In this document: piece after piece, positions 8,895-18,042 of the stretch
How the letters are laid out: each line of letters opens with the position of its first letter
Numbering within the stretch: position 1 is the first letter of the stretch
Source: CAZWKQ01 sp964634005
GTDB lineage: Bacteria > Bacteroidota > Bacteroidia > Bacteroidales > JACABE01
DNA length: 64,000 bases
Direction: 5' to 3'
NCBI GenBank assembly: GCA_964634005.1
Contig: CAZWKQ010000001.1
Coordinates: 248,001-312,000, forward strand
Program-made: the position numbers and the translations under genes
The notes under the pieces: generated by a model
The model's database searches: none
Seen by the model: the letters and a program-made list of their open reading frames with translations, nothing else
What the model was told of the DNA's origin: nothing

Positions 8895-10127
8895 TTAAAT
8901 ATTTTTGTCAATTTTGTATATAATATCTAATGCTTTATCAATCTCTTTTTCACTTATATACAAGTTAGGTCTGAAACGTATAGTTTTATCCATCGTTTTG
9001 TTGCATAGAAGCCCTTCTTCGAATAATTTTCCCCAAAAAATATTTCGTTTATCTTCATTATCAAAATCAAAAGCTATAATTAGACCAGAATTTCTCAAGT
9101 TTCTGAGATTTTTACATTTTTTTAGCCCATCCATTAAAATTTTACTCATTTCATTTACATTTTTTAGAATATTATATTCTTTATATGCTTCTATAACATA
9201 AATAGCTCTCACCATATCAACAATATCTGCATCCCATGTCACTTCAAGTCTAACCGGTGTTTGAAATATTTTTGAAAATTTCTCTTTTACCATTATTCCT
9301 GCTATTTGTACTTTTTTGCCAAAGACTAAAATATCAGGTTCAATTCCCAAATTTTCAAAATACCATATTTTCCCAGTTCCTCCAAATCCGATTTGCACTT
9401 CATCAAAAATCAATGGGATATCATATTTGTCGCATAAGTTTCTTACTCCTTCAAAAAATTCTAAAGAAAAGTATTTATCACCAAAAGTACACTGGATAGG
9501 TTCTATTAAAATTGCAGAAACATTTGAATTTTCCGATTTAATGATATCTTCAATTTCATTTAATGTTGAATTGACCTTTTCAAGATTTTTTTCAGGTAAT
9601 CCATTATTATATGTTATGGTAGGATTTTCTAACTGAAACCAAAATGGGCCTGGAAATCCGTTTAAGCGAGTACCTACAGGTCCTTTCCTTGTTGTTAGAA
9701 ATCCTCCGTAACCATTAATTCCATGAAAACTTTCATTAAAAGTAATTACAGATGGGTTTGTAAATCCTTTGTAATCAAATGCGGTTTTTAATGCAGCTTC
9801 AATTGCCAATGCTCCTGTACATGAATAATGAAAATGAGTATATTTCCCTCCCAAAGAAACATATTCAGTAAAACATCTGTTAAACTCTTCTGCTTCATCA
9901 GTAATAACTTCGCAATTTGTTACTTTACAACTGGCAACTTTAATTATTCTTTCTTGGAATTCTTTAGTTGAGAAAATTGGATGATTGTATCCTAATGCAA
10001 CAGTTGCATACATACCAAAGAAATCAATATAATCACGATTACTTATTTTATCATGAAAAAAAGAACCTTTACTTTTATCGAAATCAATCTTTAACCCGAA
10101 AATACTACTTCTGCTAATGTTTTTCAT
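8895..10127 (-). CDS. Class III PLP aminotransferase, L-lysine 6-aminotransferase-like
   Basis: 410 residues. The fold-type I class III signature includes the N-terminal YIDFFGMYATVALGYNHP, the cofactor DEVQ at 242-245 and the PLP lysine in FGKK (Lys271 or Lys272) followed by VQIAGIM. The combination of GFGGTGKIWYF and FGKKVQ.AG is closest to the lysine-epsilon-aminotransferase branch rather than to ornithine or glutamate-semialdehyde enzymes. That branch exchanges an amino group at a primary carbon (terminal aldehyde). In this locus it probably aminates an aldehyde or ketone of a sugar or cyclitol; substrate is inferred only. Confidence 0.85.
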   Translation of the reverse strand: MKNISRSSIFGLKIDFDKSKGSFFHDKISNRDYIDFFGMYATVALGYNHPIFSTKEFQERIIKVASCKVTNCEVITDEAEEFNRCFTEYVSLGGKYTHFHYSCTGALAIEAALKTAFDYKGFTNPSVITFNESFHGINGYGGFLTTRKGPVGTRLNGFPGPFWFQLENPTITYNNGLPEKNLEKVNSTLNEIEDIIKSENSNVSAILIEPIQCTFGDKYFSLEFFEGVRNLCDKYDIPLIFDEVQIGFGGTGKIWYFENLGIEPDILVFGKKVQIAGIMVKEKFSKIFQTPVRLEVTWDADIVDMVRAIYVIEAYKEYNILKNVNEMSKILMDGLKKCKNLRNLRNSGLIIAFDFDNEDKRNIFWGKLFEEGLLCNKTMDKTIRFRPNLYISEKEIDKALDIIYKIDKNI

Positions 10128-10193
10128 AAAAATTGTATTTTAATAAATTTTATAAACCCTTAAATTATTTGTAATAAACTACCTAACAATATT

Positions 10194-11255
10194 TTACAAC
10201 TCATTATCAAAATATTCCTTTAACCAATTTGTAAATCTTTCATCCATTTTCATCGCATCTTTAAATATTTTGCCATAACCTTTATTCAGTATCAGTCTTA
10301 ATTCGCTGCCAACATTCTTTTTATCTTTGCTTAGTGCTAATTTAAATGCTTCCAATTCAATGTCTTTTATTGGAAAGTCTTTCCAAATTTGTTGCAATAA
10401 TTCACGAATTTCTAAACGGATTTTTTCCGGTATATAACCTAATTTTACTGAAACATAGTTTGCCATATCCATTCCATAACTTACTGCTATTCCGTGAGGT
10501 ACTCTGTAATTTGTTAAAGATTCTATAGCATGACCGAAAGAATGTCCGTAATTGAATACTTGTCGCTCCTTTTGATCAAATTCGTCAATTTCAATATATG
10601 ATTTTTTAATTTCCAGACTACGTGCAATTATTCCCTCTAACACTTTTTTATCGGTTAAAGCCAATGGATAATCTTTCTTAAAGCGTTTAAAATCCGCCTC
10701 ACTCGCAACAATAAAATAGTGACACATTTCCCCTAAGCCCGACTGAATATGAGCAAACTCCAAAGTATCTAAAAATTTCAAATCTATAAAAATCTTATTT
10801 GGAGGATAAAAACCTCCTATTTGATTTTTATATTTTCTGAAATTAATTGAAGTCTTACTGCCTATACAACTATCCCCCTGTGCTAATAGTGTTGTTGGGA
10901 AAAAAATCCAATCAACTCCTCTGTACATTATCGAAGAGATAAATGCGGTTACATCTTGAGTTATTCCCCCTCCTATTGCAAAAAGTCTGTGATTTTTTCT
11001 AAAACCATTTTCTATTAAATGATTTATTATCGGAATTATACCTTCATAGCTTTTTTGCTCCTCAGTAGCATCTATTCCTATATAATTATTTTTTTTCAAT
11101 ATTGAATTAATAGTTTCATTGTAAAGGCGAATAATATTATTATCAATAATTATAAAATCGCCACTTTTTAATTCATTTTCTAATGTACTTTTAATATCTT
11201 CGATAAATTCAACACTATAATCGTGTATAATTGATTTTATTGTAAAATTAAACAT
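10194..11255 (-). CDS. Dehydroquinate-synthase-like sugar-phosphate cyclase
   Basis: 353 residues. NAD-binding GGGITQD is at 95-101 and the PTTLLAQGDSCIGSKTSIN block at 120-138. The three zinc ligands of the family are in place: Glu176 (GLGEMCHY), His238 (NYGHSFGHAIE) and His254 (HGIAV). The lysine that usually follows the zinc Glu in dehydroquinate synthase (E-x-x-K) is His179. The family cyclises phosphorylated C6-C8 ketoses (dehydroquinate, 2-deoxy-scyllo-inosose, epi-valiolone). It is in a polysaccharide locus with no shikimate genes nearby, so a specialised sugar-phosphate substrate is likely. Confidence 0.88.
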   Translation of the reverse strand: MFNFTIKSIIHDYSVEFIEDIKSTLENELKSGDFIIIDNNIIRLYNETINSILKKNNYIGIDATEEQKSYEGIIPIINHLIENGFRKNHRLFAIGGGITQDVTAFISSIMYRGVDWIFFPTTLLAQGDSCIGSKTSINFRKYKNQIGGFYPPNKIFIDLKFLDTLEFAHIQSGLGEMCHYFIVASEADFKRFKKDYPLALTDKKVLEGIIARSLEIKKSYIEIDEFDQKERQVFNYGHSFGHAIESLTNYRVPHGIAVSYGMDMANYVSVKLGYIPEKIRLEIRELLQQIWKDFPIKDIELEAFKLALSKDKKNVGSELRLILNKGYGKIFKDAMKMDERFTNWLKEYFDNEL

Positions 11256-12003
11256 TTATAAACCCTCCGTCTATTATAATATTTTGCCCTGTTATGTAAG
11301 TATTCATATCGCTTGCAAGAAATAACACTAATCTGGCTATTTCAACTGGCTGTGCGAATCTCTTTAAGGGAATAGCCTCTGAAAATAATTTTATCTCTGA
11401 TTCTGGAACTGTTGACATTGTAAGTTCAGTTTGAGTAAATCCGGGAGAAACAGCATTTACTAAAACATTATATGGAGCTAATTCAATTGAACTTGTTTTT
11501 GTTAAACCTATTAATCCTGATTTTGTTAAAGTATAGGCTGTTCTTTTTTCTCTTGATTTAACTCCCCAAATAGAAGAGATATTAACAATCCTCCCATATT
11601 TTTGTTTTTTAAATCTACCAGCTAAGTATTTTGTTATTTCAAAAGGAGCTTTTAAGTTTAGATTAATAAGAAGTTCAAAGTCTTCCTCTAATATATCTTC
11701 AATAAAGTTATTTCTATTTGTTCCAGCATTGTTTATGCAAACATCAATTTGAGGAATTGAATCTAAATAATTAAAGAAATTTTTAAACGAGATCTTATCT
11801 GTAAAATCGGCTAAAACATATTTAACGTTTTTCAAGCCCCTTTGAATACACTCATTGTTGAGTTTTTCAATATTATTATAATTACTTGCCCCAGTAACAA
11901 TCAGATTAGCTCCAGATTTAATAAATTCTTCAACAATTGCTGCACCAATTCCTCTAGTTCCGCCAGTTACTAAAACTGTCCGCTCTTTGAAATCTATATT
12001 CAT
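11248..12003 (-). CDS. Short-chain dehydrogenase/reductase (FabG-like)
   Basis: 251 residues, classical SDR length. The cofactor motif TGGTRGIG is at 13-20, NNAG at 91-94, the catalytic serine in NISS (about 143-144), and Tyr157-x-x-x-Lys161 completes the site. The C-terminal LASDMNTYITGQNIIIDGG block is typical of FabG-type enzymes. It overlaps the cyclase gene by 8 bases and the SIS-isomerase gene by 4 bases, so the three are one translational unit and probably act on successive intermediates: a keto/hydroxyl interconversion on the cyclised or open-chain sugar (inference). Confidence 0.88.
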   Translation of the reverse strand: MNIDFKERTVLVTGGTRGIGAAIVEEFIKSGANLIVTGASNYNNIEKLNNECIQRGLKNVKYVLADFTDKISFKNFFNYLDSIPQIDVCINNAGTNRNNFIEDILEEDFELLINLNLKAPFEITKYLAGRFKKQKYGRIVNISSIWGVKSREKRTAYTLTKSGLIGLTKTSSIELAPYNVLVNAVSPGFTQTELTMSTVPESEIKLFSEAIPLKRFAQPVEIARLVLFLASDMNTYITGQNIIIDGGFINV

Positions 12004-12605
12004 TTTTCAGGAATTTCAATAAAATCTTTACAAACAGACAAGAAATTAACTAATAAATGATCATAAATCATATGAAGATCCTCTATAGGTCCATAATCTC
12101 CTTTAGGGTTGGGTGTATAAAGTGATATTGTTGCAACTTTGAGCAATTCCCCTCCTGAGAATCCTATAAAAGCAATAGATTTACCACCGTGTTCGTTAGC
12201 ATATTTAGCAGCTCTAATTACATTTTCGGAATTTCCACTAGCTGAAATACATATAATTACATCACCAATTTCAAAATTTCCTTTTAGTTGCTCAACAAAA
12301 ATATCATTAAAAGAAGTGTCATTCCCCACAGCTGTAATTAATGGCACATTGTCGGTTAAAGCTCTGACTTTGGGACGAAACTTAGTAAAATATCTTACAA
12401 AGAACGCAAAATCAGCTTGCATATGAGAAGCAGTAGCAGCACTCCCTCCATTACCGCAAATATAAACAGTTTTACCATTTTTAAAAGTTGTTATTAATAA
12501 ATTAACAACTTCTGTTAGTTTTTCAATATCAACTAGATTTAATAAATTATCCAATTTTACTCTATATTCCTGAAAATAATTATTCAGAGTTTCTTTTGAT
12601 ACCAT
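12000..12605 (-). CDS. SIS-domain phosphosugar isomerase, GmhA-like
   Basis: 201 residues, the length of sedoheptulose-7-phosphate isomerase. The SIS phosphate-binding block GNGGSAATASHMQADF starts at 51, close to the GmhA consensus GNGGSAADAQH. A second ISASGNSENVIRA block and GGELLKVA follow. GmhA converts sedoheptulose 7-phosphate to D-glycero-D-manno-heptose 7-phosphate. Here it could supply a C7 sugar phosphate to the dehydroquinate-synthase-like cyclase next door, or act on a related ketose. No heptose kinase or heptose nucleotidyltransferase gene is in the window, which argues against ordinary LPS heptose synthesis. Confidence 0.85.
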   Translation of the reverse strand: MVSKETLNNYFQEYRVKLDNLLNLVDIEKLTEVVNLLITTFKNGKTVYICGNGGSAATASHMQADFAFFVRYFTKFRPKVRALTDNVPLITAVGNDTSFNDIFVEQLKGNFEIGDVIICISASGNSENVIRAAKYANEHGGKSIAFIGFSGGELLKVATISLYTPNPKGDYGPIEDLHMIYDHLLVNFLSVCKDFIEIPEK

Positions 12606-12667
12606 ATTTACAAAATTAATAAAATAATAAATATAACATTTTTATTTGAAATAAAGTTTGAATTTAA

Positions 12668-13663
12668 TTAAAATTCTTTTTCTGCATATATTTTGTCAAT
12701 AATTCTCATTAACTGCAATGCATCAGCAGAACTACCAATTTTTATTTTAGTATCGTTTTTAATTGCATCAAAAAAATGTTTCATTTCATACCGCCAACTA
12801 TTATTTGATAGATACTGTGTATTTACTTCATCTTTCCAAGTAGCAGCGGGAGCTGCCGAGCGATTTTTTGCAATAGTAAGAATTTCTTCACCGTAAGACA
12901 TAGTAGAGGTTATTAAACCATTTAAAACCATATAACCTTTTTCTAAAAATACTTCAAGTGAAAACAAATGACGCCATTGTGTCATAGTACTGTGTAAAGA
13001 TGCAACTTTCCCTGTTTTAGAATCTTTTAGTATAACAAAAGCATTGTCTTCAACATCCATTTTCCAGTAAAGATTAGAAACCTCGGCTTTTACTATATCA
13101 AAATCTCCTGATAAATATAAAAACAAATCCAACATATGAATTCCTTGATCAATCAATATTCCGCCTCCCGAAAGTTCTTTCTTTGCCCTCCAATCATTGA
13201 AGAAATCAGGAGTAACACTTTTACCATATCTTCCACGCATCCATATGATTTTCCCAAATTCATTACTTTCAACTATCTCTTTCATCCTTATTATGCTATC
13301 GTGATGACGATGATTGAAGCCATACATTAATTTTCTGCCATTGCTTAATGCCTCAGTTTTAATGACTTCTTCCATTTCAGCACCGGTAAATGTTGGAGGC
13401 TTTTCACAAAATACATGTTTCCCCGCTTGAAGAGCTTTTATTGTTAACGGTTTGTTTAAAAAATTAGGAGTACAGATTACAATTGCATCTATCTCCTTAT
13501 GATTAATTATTTCTTCATGGGTTAAATTAGGTATTCCTTTATAGTCATTGCCGATTTTGGGTTCTGAAATAGCAACTACATCAGCAACCCCAAGTTCGTC
13601 AAGGGCCTGATGACGAATTAAACCCATTTTTCCATAACCTATTATTCCTACTTTATAGCTCAT
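12668..13663 (-). CDS. Gfo/Idh/MocA-family sugar/cyclitol oxidoreductase
   Basis: 331 residues. The Rossmann motif GYGKMG is at 9-14 and the family EKP motif (Glu87-Lys88-Pro89) is intact. The C-terminal alpha/beta domain contains GGILIDQGIHMLDLFLYL with the usual Asp-x-x-x-His pair. Members oxidise or reduce hydroxyls on pyranoses and inositols with NAD(P). It begins the sub-block read into the SIS, SDR and cyclase genes. An oxidation at a ring carbon ahead of transamination is a plausible role. Confidence 0.88.
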   Translation of the reverse strand: MSYKVGIIGYGKMGLIRHQALDELGVADVVAISEPKIGNDYKGIPNLTHEEIINHKEIDAIVICTPNFLNKPLTIKALQAGKHVFCEKPPTFTGAEMEEVIKTEALSNGRKLMYGFNHRHHDSIIRMKEIVESNEFGKIIWMRGRYGKSVTPDFFNDWRAKKELSGGGILIDQGIHMLDLFLYLSGDFDIVKAEVSNLYWKMDVEDNAFVILKDSKTGKVASLHSTMTQWRHLFSLEVFLEKGYMVLNGLITSTMSYGEEILTIAKNRSAAPAATWKDEVNTQYLSNNSWRYEMKHFFDAIKNDTKIKIGSSADALQLMRIIDKIYAEKEF

Positions 13664-13668
13664 ATAAT

Positions 13669-14601
13669 TTATTTTTTTAATTCATTAATCAAATTATTTA
13701 CTGCATCAATTTCCATTTGTAATTTCCCTTCTTCAGCATAAGAGCCTATATGTGGGGTCAAAACTACATTTTTTAAATCACACAATGGTCCATAATAGGG
13801 TTCTTCAGAAAAAACATCAATAGCTGCCGCCGAAAGTTTATTTTCTTTCAATGCATTGTACAAAGCATTTTCATCCACTACACCTCCCCTTGCTATATTT
13901 ACTAAAAAAGCTCCTTTTTTCATTATTCCTATCTCTTTTTCTGCAATAACAGGAGTTTTATCTTTATTACCGGGTATATGAATAGTAATAATATCAGATA
14001 TCGAAAGCAATTCTTCTAAACTTTTCAAAACAACTCCATTTTCGCTTGCCCAAGAATGATCAGGTTTTATATCAAATCCTACTACTGCATTTCCAAGAGA
14101 TCTGAACATTTCAGCAACCATTTTCCCTATTCTGCCTAAGCCAACTACACCTATAGTCTTTTGATGTAATAAGTTTCCTGTTTGTTTCTCCCACTTTTTA
14201 TTTTTTAAAGCCGCATCAGCCTGCGGAATTCTCCTTAACATAGAGAATGTAAGTGCTAAGGTAAGTTCTGCAACACTACGTGTCGGTCCATCGGGGGTAT
14301 TTACTACCTTAATTCCTTTTTTTGCTGCATATTCCAAATCAACACTATCCATTCCAACACCAACCCTACTAATACATTTTAAATCGGGCAAAGCATCCAT
14401 TACCCTTGCAGTTAAAGGTTCAACTCCGGCAACTATTCCAATGCAATCTCTTCCTAATTCTATAACTTCATCCTCGGTTAATTTCCTGCCATAAGGATTA
14501 TTAATAATTTCAAATTCATGATTTTCTAAAATTTCTAAGGGTTGTCTTCCAACCTGCCCAAAAGAAGAAGGAGACAGTAATATCTTTTTCTTTAAGTTCA
14601 T
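13669..14601 (-). CDS. D-isomer 2-hydroxyacid dehydrogenase (phosphoglycerate-dehydrogenase-like)
   Basis: 310 residues, the short form without ACT domain. The NAD motif GLGRIG is at 154-159, with the catalytic Arg238 (NIARGG), acidic Glu near 266-267 (SEEP) and His284 (TPHIG). The family interconverts 2-hydroxy and 2-keto acids. In nonulosonate-type and glycan clusters such enzymes oxidise a glycerate or aldonate; here it is the first gene of the unusual-sugar block, and could make the 2-keto acid precursor or oxidise a sugar acid. It is separated by 5 bases from the MocA gene. Confidence 0.87.
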   Translation of the reverse strand: MNLKKKILLSPSSFGQVGRQPLEILENHEFEIINNPYGRKLTEDEVIELGRDCIGIVAGVEPLTARVMDALPDLKCISRVGVGMDSVDLEYAAKKGIKVVNTPDGPTRSVAELTLALTFSMLRRIPQADAALKNKKWEKQTGNLLHQKTIGVVGLGRIGKMVAEMFRSLGNAVVGFDIKPDHSWASENGVVLKSLEELLSISDIITIHIPGNKDKTPVIAEKEIGIMKKGAFLVNIARGGVVDENALYNALKENKLSAAAIDVFSEEPYYGPLCDLKNVVLTPHIGSYAEEGKLQMEIDAVNNLINELKK

Positions 14602-14675
14602 AATAAAAAATTTTTGTTATATTATTATATTTATTGATATTTTTATATAAAATCAGTTTAGAATTCACAACAAAA

Positions 14676-15833
14676 TTAAGCAGTATTAATCAATTTCTTT
14701 TTTTTAATATTTTCTTCGTATTCAATCGATAATAATCCTCCTATGAAAATAACAATATTAAAATGCAGGAATACATCAGGTCGCTGATATGCAAGCAGGA
14801 TAAATACTATTAAAAAGAATACCCCTCTGAATGAAAACGAAATCTTAGCCATTACAAATATAAAAAACAATAAAAACAATGAAACGCCAACAATACCATG
14901 ACGATAAACAAGGTATTTATAAGATGAACCACCTGCATTATATTTATCATCTAAAACATCAGAACCGGGACCACGTCCAAAGATCAAATCATCTCCACCT
15001 TTCTCTACAAAATAATCATAATTTCTTGAAAAATAAGTCTGTACTCTATTATCTCCACTCAATTTCCCATCAACAATTTTTAATCTTGAAAAAACATATG
15101 TATCAAATATACCTGCTTCACTTGTCAGAAGAAATAAACTAACCGTAAGAAATAAAATTCTTGTATACGTTTTCTGATTAAAAGCAATATTTAAAAAAAG
15201 TATAATATAAAAAGCAAGAGAAAAACTAAATAAACCGGATAACATCAATACAATTCCGGTAAATGTTTTTAACTCAATCCTTTTATATGATATTAACATT
15301 GCACAAATAGTACCTACTACGCCCGGTTCATCAAACATACTCATATATCTTGGGAAAAGTATCTGTGGAGGACTAACATCAAAAAGATATACACTATACA
15401 TTATCTCTTTTGCTGCATTTAAAGGTGGTATTTTAAAACTTGGCAATGAAACAATAAATCTTATAAAGTATGTTATTAATCCCAAAAATAGAATATAAGA
15501 AAATATTTTTACAAATTTGTCGAAAACAAGAATTTTTATATTATCAGGAAGTAAAATGTACATCAATGGTAATACAGGAAATAATGAGAAACCTGAATAC
15601 GTAGTACCTCCCAAGAAAAAATACAAAATACAAACTATAAAAAAAATTGTTATTTGAATATTTCTTTTAGACTGGACATATTTATAGTATTTTAGTGATA
15701 CTAAAAATGCAATTATCCCCATTAATTGATTAACCGGCTTTACTATACTCCATGTAATATATGGTTGTATTGTCAGAATAACACAAACTGATAATATAAC
15801 AATTGTCGAGTTATTTTTGTGAGCTTTTATCAT
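14676..15833 (-). CDS. Wzy-like O-antigen/capsule polymerase (multi-pass membrane protein)
   Basis: 385 residues with about ten to eleven hydrophobic segments. A long periplasmic loop contains the SGDNRVQTYFSRN block and GRGPGSDVLDD, features often seen in Wzy and O-antigen-ligase proteins. There is no similarity to other transporter classes that I recognise. It sits directly between the GT2 gene and the sugar-biosynthesis block, and the locus also has a Wzx flippase, so polymerisation of the exported repeat unit at the periplasmic face is the likely role. Sequence conservation in this family is poor, so context carries most of the weight. Confidence 0.75.
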   Translation of the reverse strand: MIKAHKNNSTIVILSVCVILTIQPYITWSIVKPVNQLMGIIAFLVSLKYYKYVQSKRNIQITIFFIVCILYFFLGGTTYSGFSLFPVLPLMYILLPDNIKILVFDKFVKIFSYILFLGLITYFIRFIVSLPSFKIPPLNAAKEIMYSVYLFDVSPPQILFPRYMSMFDEPGVVGTICAMLISYKRIELKTFTGIVLMLSGLFSFSLAFYIILFLNIAFNQKTYTRILFLTVSLFLLTSEAGIFDTYVFSRLKIVDGKLSGDNRVQTYFSRNYDYFVEKGGDDLIFGRGPGSDVLDDKYNAGGSSYKYLVYRHGIVGVSLFLLFFIFVMAKISFSFRGVFFLIVFILLAYQRPDVFLHFNIVIFIGGLLSIEYEENIKKKKLINTA

Positions 15834-15836
15834 ATT

Positions 15837-16766
15837 TTACCAACTTTTAATTATCCTTTTTATTTTCAAACCGAAATTCGAAAATAATAAAGATTTGGGG
15901 ATAAACAACTTAAAGAATGCTCTATAAGTAGATTTTCTTAATAATAAAGATTTATCTTTTATTTTAAATAAATGTTTCACTGAATCTTTAAAATTTGAAC
16001 CCGATAAATGAGTAAACATCATATAATGAAATTCATCTACAAGATTATTTTTTACATAATGTTCATTATATTTTTCAAAAAGTATCTGAAATGTTTTATA
16101 CCAGGCTGTCATGTTTCTTGATAGATTGTTTGGATGCTGACGCCTATATACAAGCAACTCATTTAAATGATAAAATTTATATTTCAACCCCAACCTTATC
16201 CATAAATCTCTATCCTCATAAGGGATTGTTTCATCGTGATATCCAACAATATCATACAATTCCCTTTTAATCAAAACAGATGGAGCAACTATTCCATTAT
16301 TTATAAGCATTTTTGGCATAATATTGTCTGTATAATCCTTTCCTTTATTTTGATAGAATATGACTTTTTCATTTTCATCTATAATATAAGCATCACAATG
16401 ACAAAGTGCATAATCATCTCCTAAAGTTTCCATTATTGCAACCTGCTTTTCAATCTTTTCCGGATGCCAGTAATCATCTGATGCACAACCTGCTACATAC
16501 TTTCCTTTTGCCATTTTAAGTAATGTGTTCTTATTAATTACTGCTCCTTTGTTTTTTTCATTCTGAATAAAAGTAAAATTATACTTTTCACTTAATTCTT
16601 TTAATATTTTACCCGTATTATCTTTTGAACAATCATCAATTACTAACAGTTCGATATTCTCATATCCATATGTTTGATTTACAATACTTAGTATCGTTTT
16701 TTCAACAAATCTTTCATGATTATATGAAGATATAGTTACAGTAACCAAGGGTTTATTTTTTTGCAT
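15837..16766 (-). CDS. Glycosyltransferase family 2
   Basis: 309 residues. The GT-A N-terminus reads VTVTISSYNHERFVEKTILSIVNQTY followed by LLVIDDCSKDNTG, the nucleotide-binding part of GT2 enzymes. A central ASDDYW gives the metal-binding acidic pair, and PYEDRDLWIRLGL is the usual acceptor-side ED motif. It would add one sugar to the lipid-linked repeat unit in the cytoplasm. The start overlaps the end of the flippase gene by 14 bases. Only one classical GT2 is present, so the repeat unit may be short or other transferases lie outside the window. Confidence 0.92.
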   Translation of the reverse strand: MQKNKPLVTVTISSYNHERFVEKTILSIVNQTYGYENIELLVIDDCSKDNTGKILKELSEKYNFTFIQNEKNKGAVINKNTLLKMAKGKYVAGCASDDYWHPEKIEKQVAIMETLGDDYALCHCDAYIIDENEKVIFYQNKGKDYTDNIMPKMLINNGIVAPSVLIKRELYDIVGYHDETIPYEDRDLWIRLGLKYKFYHLNELLVYRRQHPNNLSRNMTAWYKTFQILFEKYNEHYVKNNLVDEFHYMMFTHLSGSNFKDSVKHLFKIKDKSLLLRKSTYRAFFKLFIPKSLLFSNFGLKIKRIIKSW

Positions 16767-18039
16767 AAACGTAATCTTTTAACAAATAAGTTATTGTAAT
16801 TAAATATATAAAATACTTAATAGCATTAGCATATATTGCACCCTGCAATCCAAATATATTAATCATAAAAACAGTAAAAAAATAAGTGAAAGTAGCAAAT
16901 ACAACAGAAGTAACGATAAACATTTTTGTTTTTGCTTTTGCTAACATTAAATAAGATACAAGAAAGGAAGCTATTTTTAAGAAATCACCTACTAACTGAA
17001 AGAAAAATAAGTTTCTCATTTCTAAGAAATCTGAAGTATAAATCAATAAAATTATTTGATCTCGAAAAATAAATATTATTATCATTATAATAACCAACAA
17101 AGGAAGAAGAATTTTCTGTCCCTGTATAATTTCACGCCTGATTTTTACCTTATCTTGCAAACTGGATAGTTTTGGTAAATAATAATATGATATTGTTATA
17201 GTTATAATTCCCAAATAAGAATTTGATATTTTCCATAAACCACTCCAAATTCCTGCATCATGTATTGATAAATTTTCTATTATGTAATTACGGATTCCTA
17301 TATTTACAAAGGGGCCTAAAACCATATTACAAATACCCATCAATGTAAATGCAAGTAGCCTCATTATATTGATTTTATCGAAATTTTGATTAAATAACGA
17401 TTTTTCATACCAGTCAGATTTCGTTACAAATAATAAAGAGAGAAAAAATACTATAGACTGTGAAATACTCAGTGAAATTAATGCCCCTGATAATCCATAA
17501 AAATATGCAGCTAAAGTAGTAACAAATAGTCCAAATAAGCTATTTGAAATATTCACCATTACTAACTTTTTTATTTCACCTGTTCCATTTAAAATTTTTA
17601 TCAGTAATGTATTAAGTCCAAATAATATAATATTTACACTAAAAATCTTTAATATAAATGAATACTGATTTGTTTGAAATAACTTCTCCGATAAAGATGA
17701 TGAAAAAATAAATATTAATAAGCCAAAAAAAGTTGTAGAAATTAATGTAATTTTTAAAGAGTTTGATAATATTTTTGCTAATTGATTTTTATCTTGTTTG
17801 TATTCAGCAACATATTTAACAACCCCATCCTGTATCCCTCCGGTAGCAATTGATGTACTCATAGTAATAAAGTCAATAAACTGACTTATCATTGCTACTC
17901 CGGTTGTACCTAATGTAACAGCAATAATTTTTGTAACTACAATTCCTGAAACTTGTGCAATAACTGTACCAATTCCTGTAAAGAAACTGGTTTTTATCAT
18001 TTCATTTCTACGTAAACGCTTAAAAATATTTAATTTCAA
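16753..18039 (-). CDS. Wzx-type polysaccharide flippase (MOP superfamily)
   Basis: 428 residues with about twelve predicted transmembrane helices, typical of the polysaccharide-transport branch of the MOP superfamily. The N-terminus TGIGTVIAQVSGIVVTKIIA and the internal VSYLMLAKAKTKMFIVTSV repeat-like half are characteristic. It would flip undecaprenyl-PP-linked repeat units across the inner membrane. It is followed immediately by GT2 and Wzy-like genes, consistent with a Wzx/Wzy-dependent pathway. No Wza/Wzc export genes appear in the window. Confidence 0.9.
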   Translation of the reverse strand: MKLNIFKRLRRNEMIKTSFFTGIGTVIAQVSGIVVTKIIAVTLGTTGVAMISQFIDFITMSTSIATGGIQDGVVKYVAEYKQDKNQLAKILSNSLKITLISTTFFGLLIFIFSSSLSEKLFQTNQYSFILKIFSVNIILFGLNTLLIKILNGTGEIKKLVMVNISNSLFGLFVTTLAAYFYGLSGALISLSISQSIVFFLSLLFVTKSDWYEKSLFNQNFDKINIMRLLAFTLMGICNMVLGPFVNIGIRNYIIENLSIHDAGIWSGLWKISNSYLGIITITISYYYLPKLSSLQDKVKIRREIIQGQKILLPLLVIIMIIIFIFRDQIILLIYTSDFLEMRNLFFFQLVGDFLKIASFLVSYLMLAKAKTKMFIVTSVVFATFTYFFTVFMINIFGLQGAIYANAIKYFIYLITITYLLKDYVYAKK

Positions 18040-18042
18040 ATG

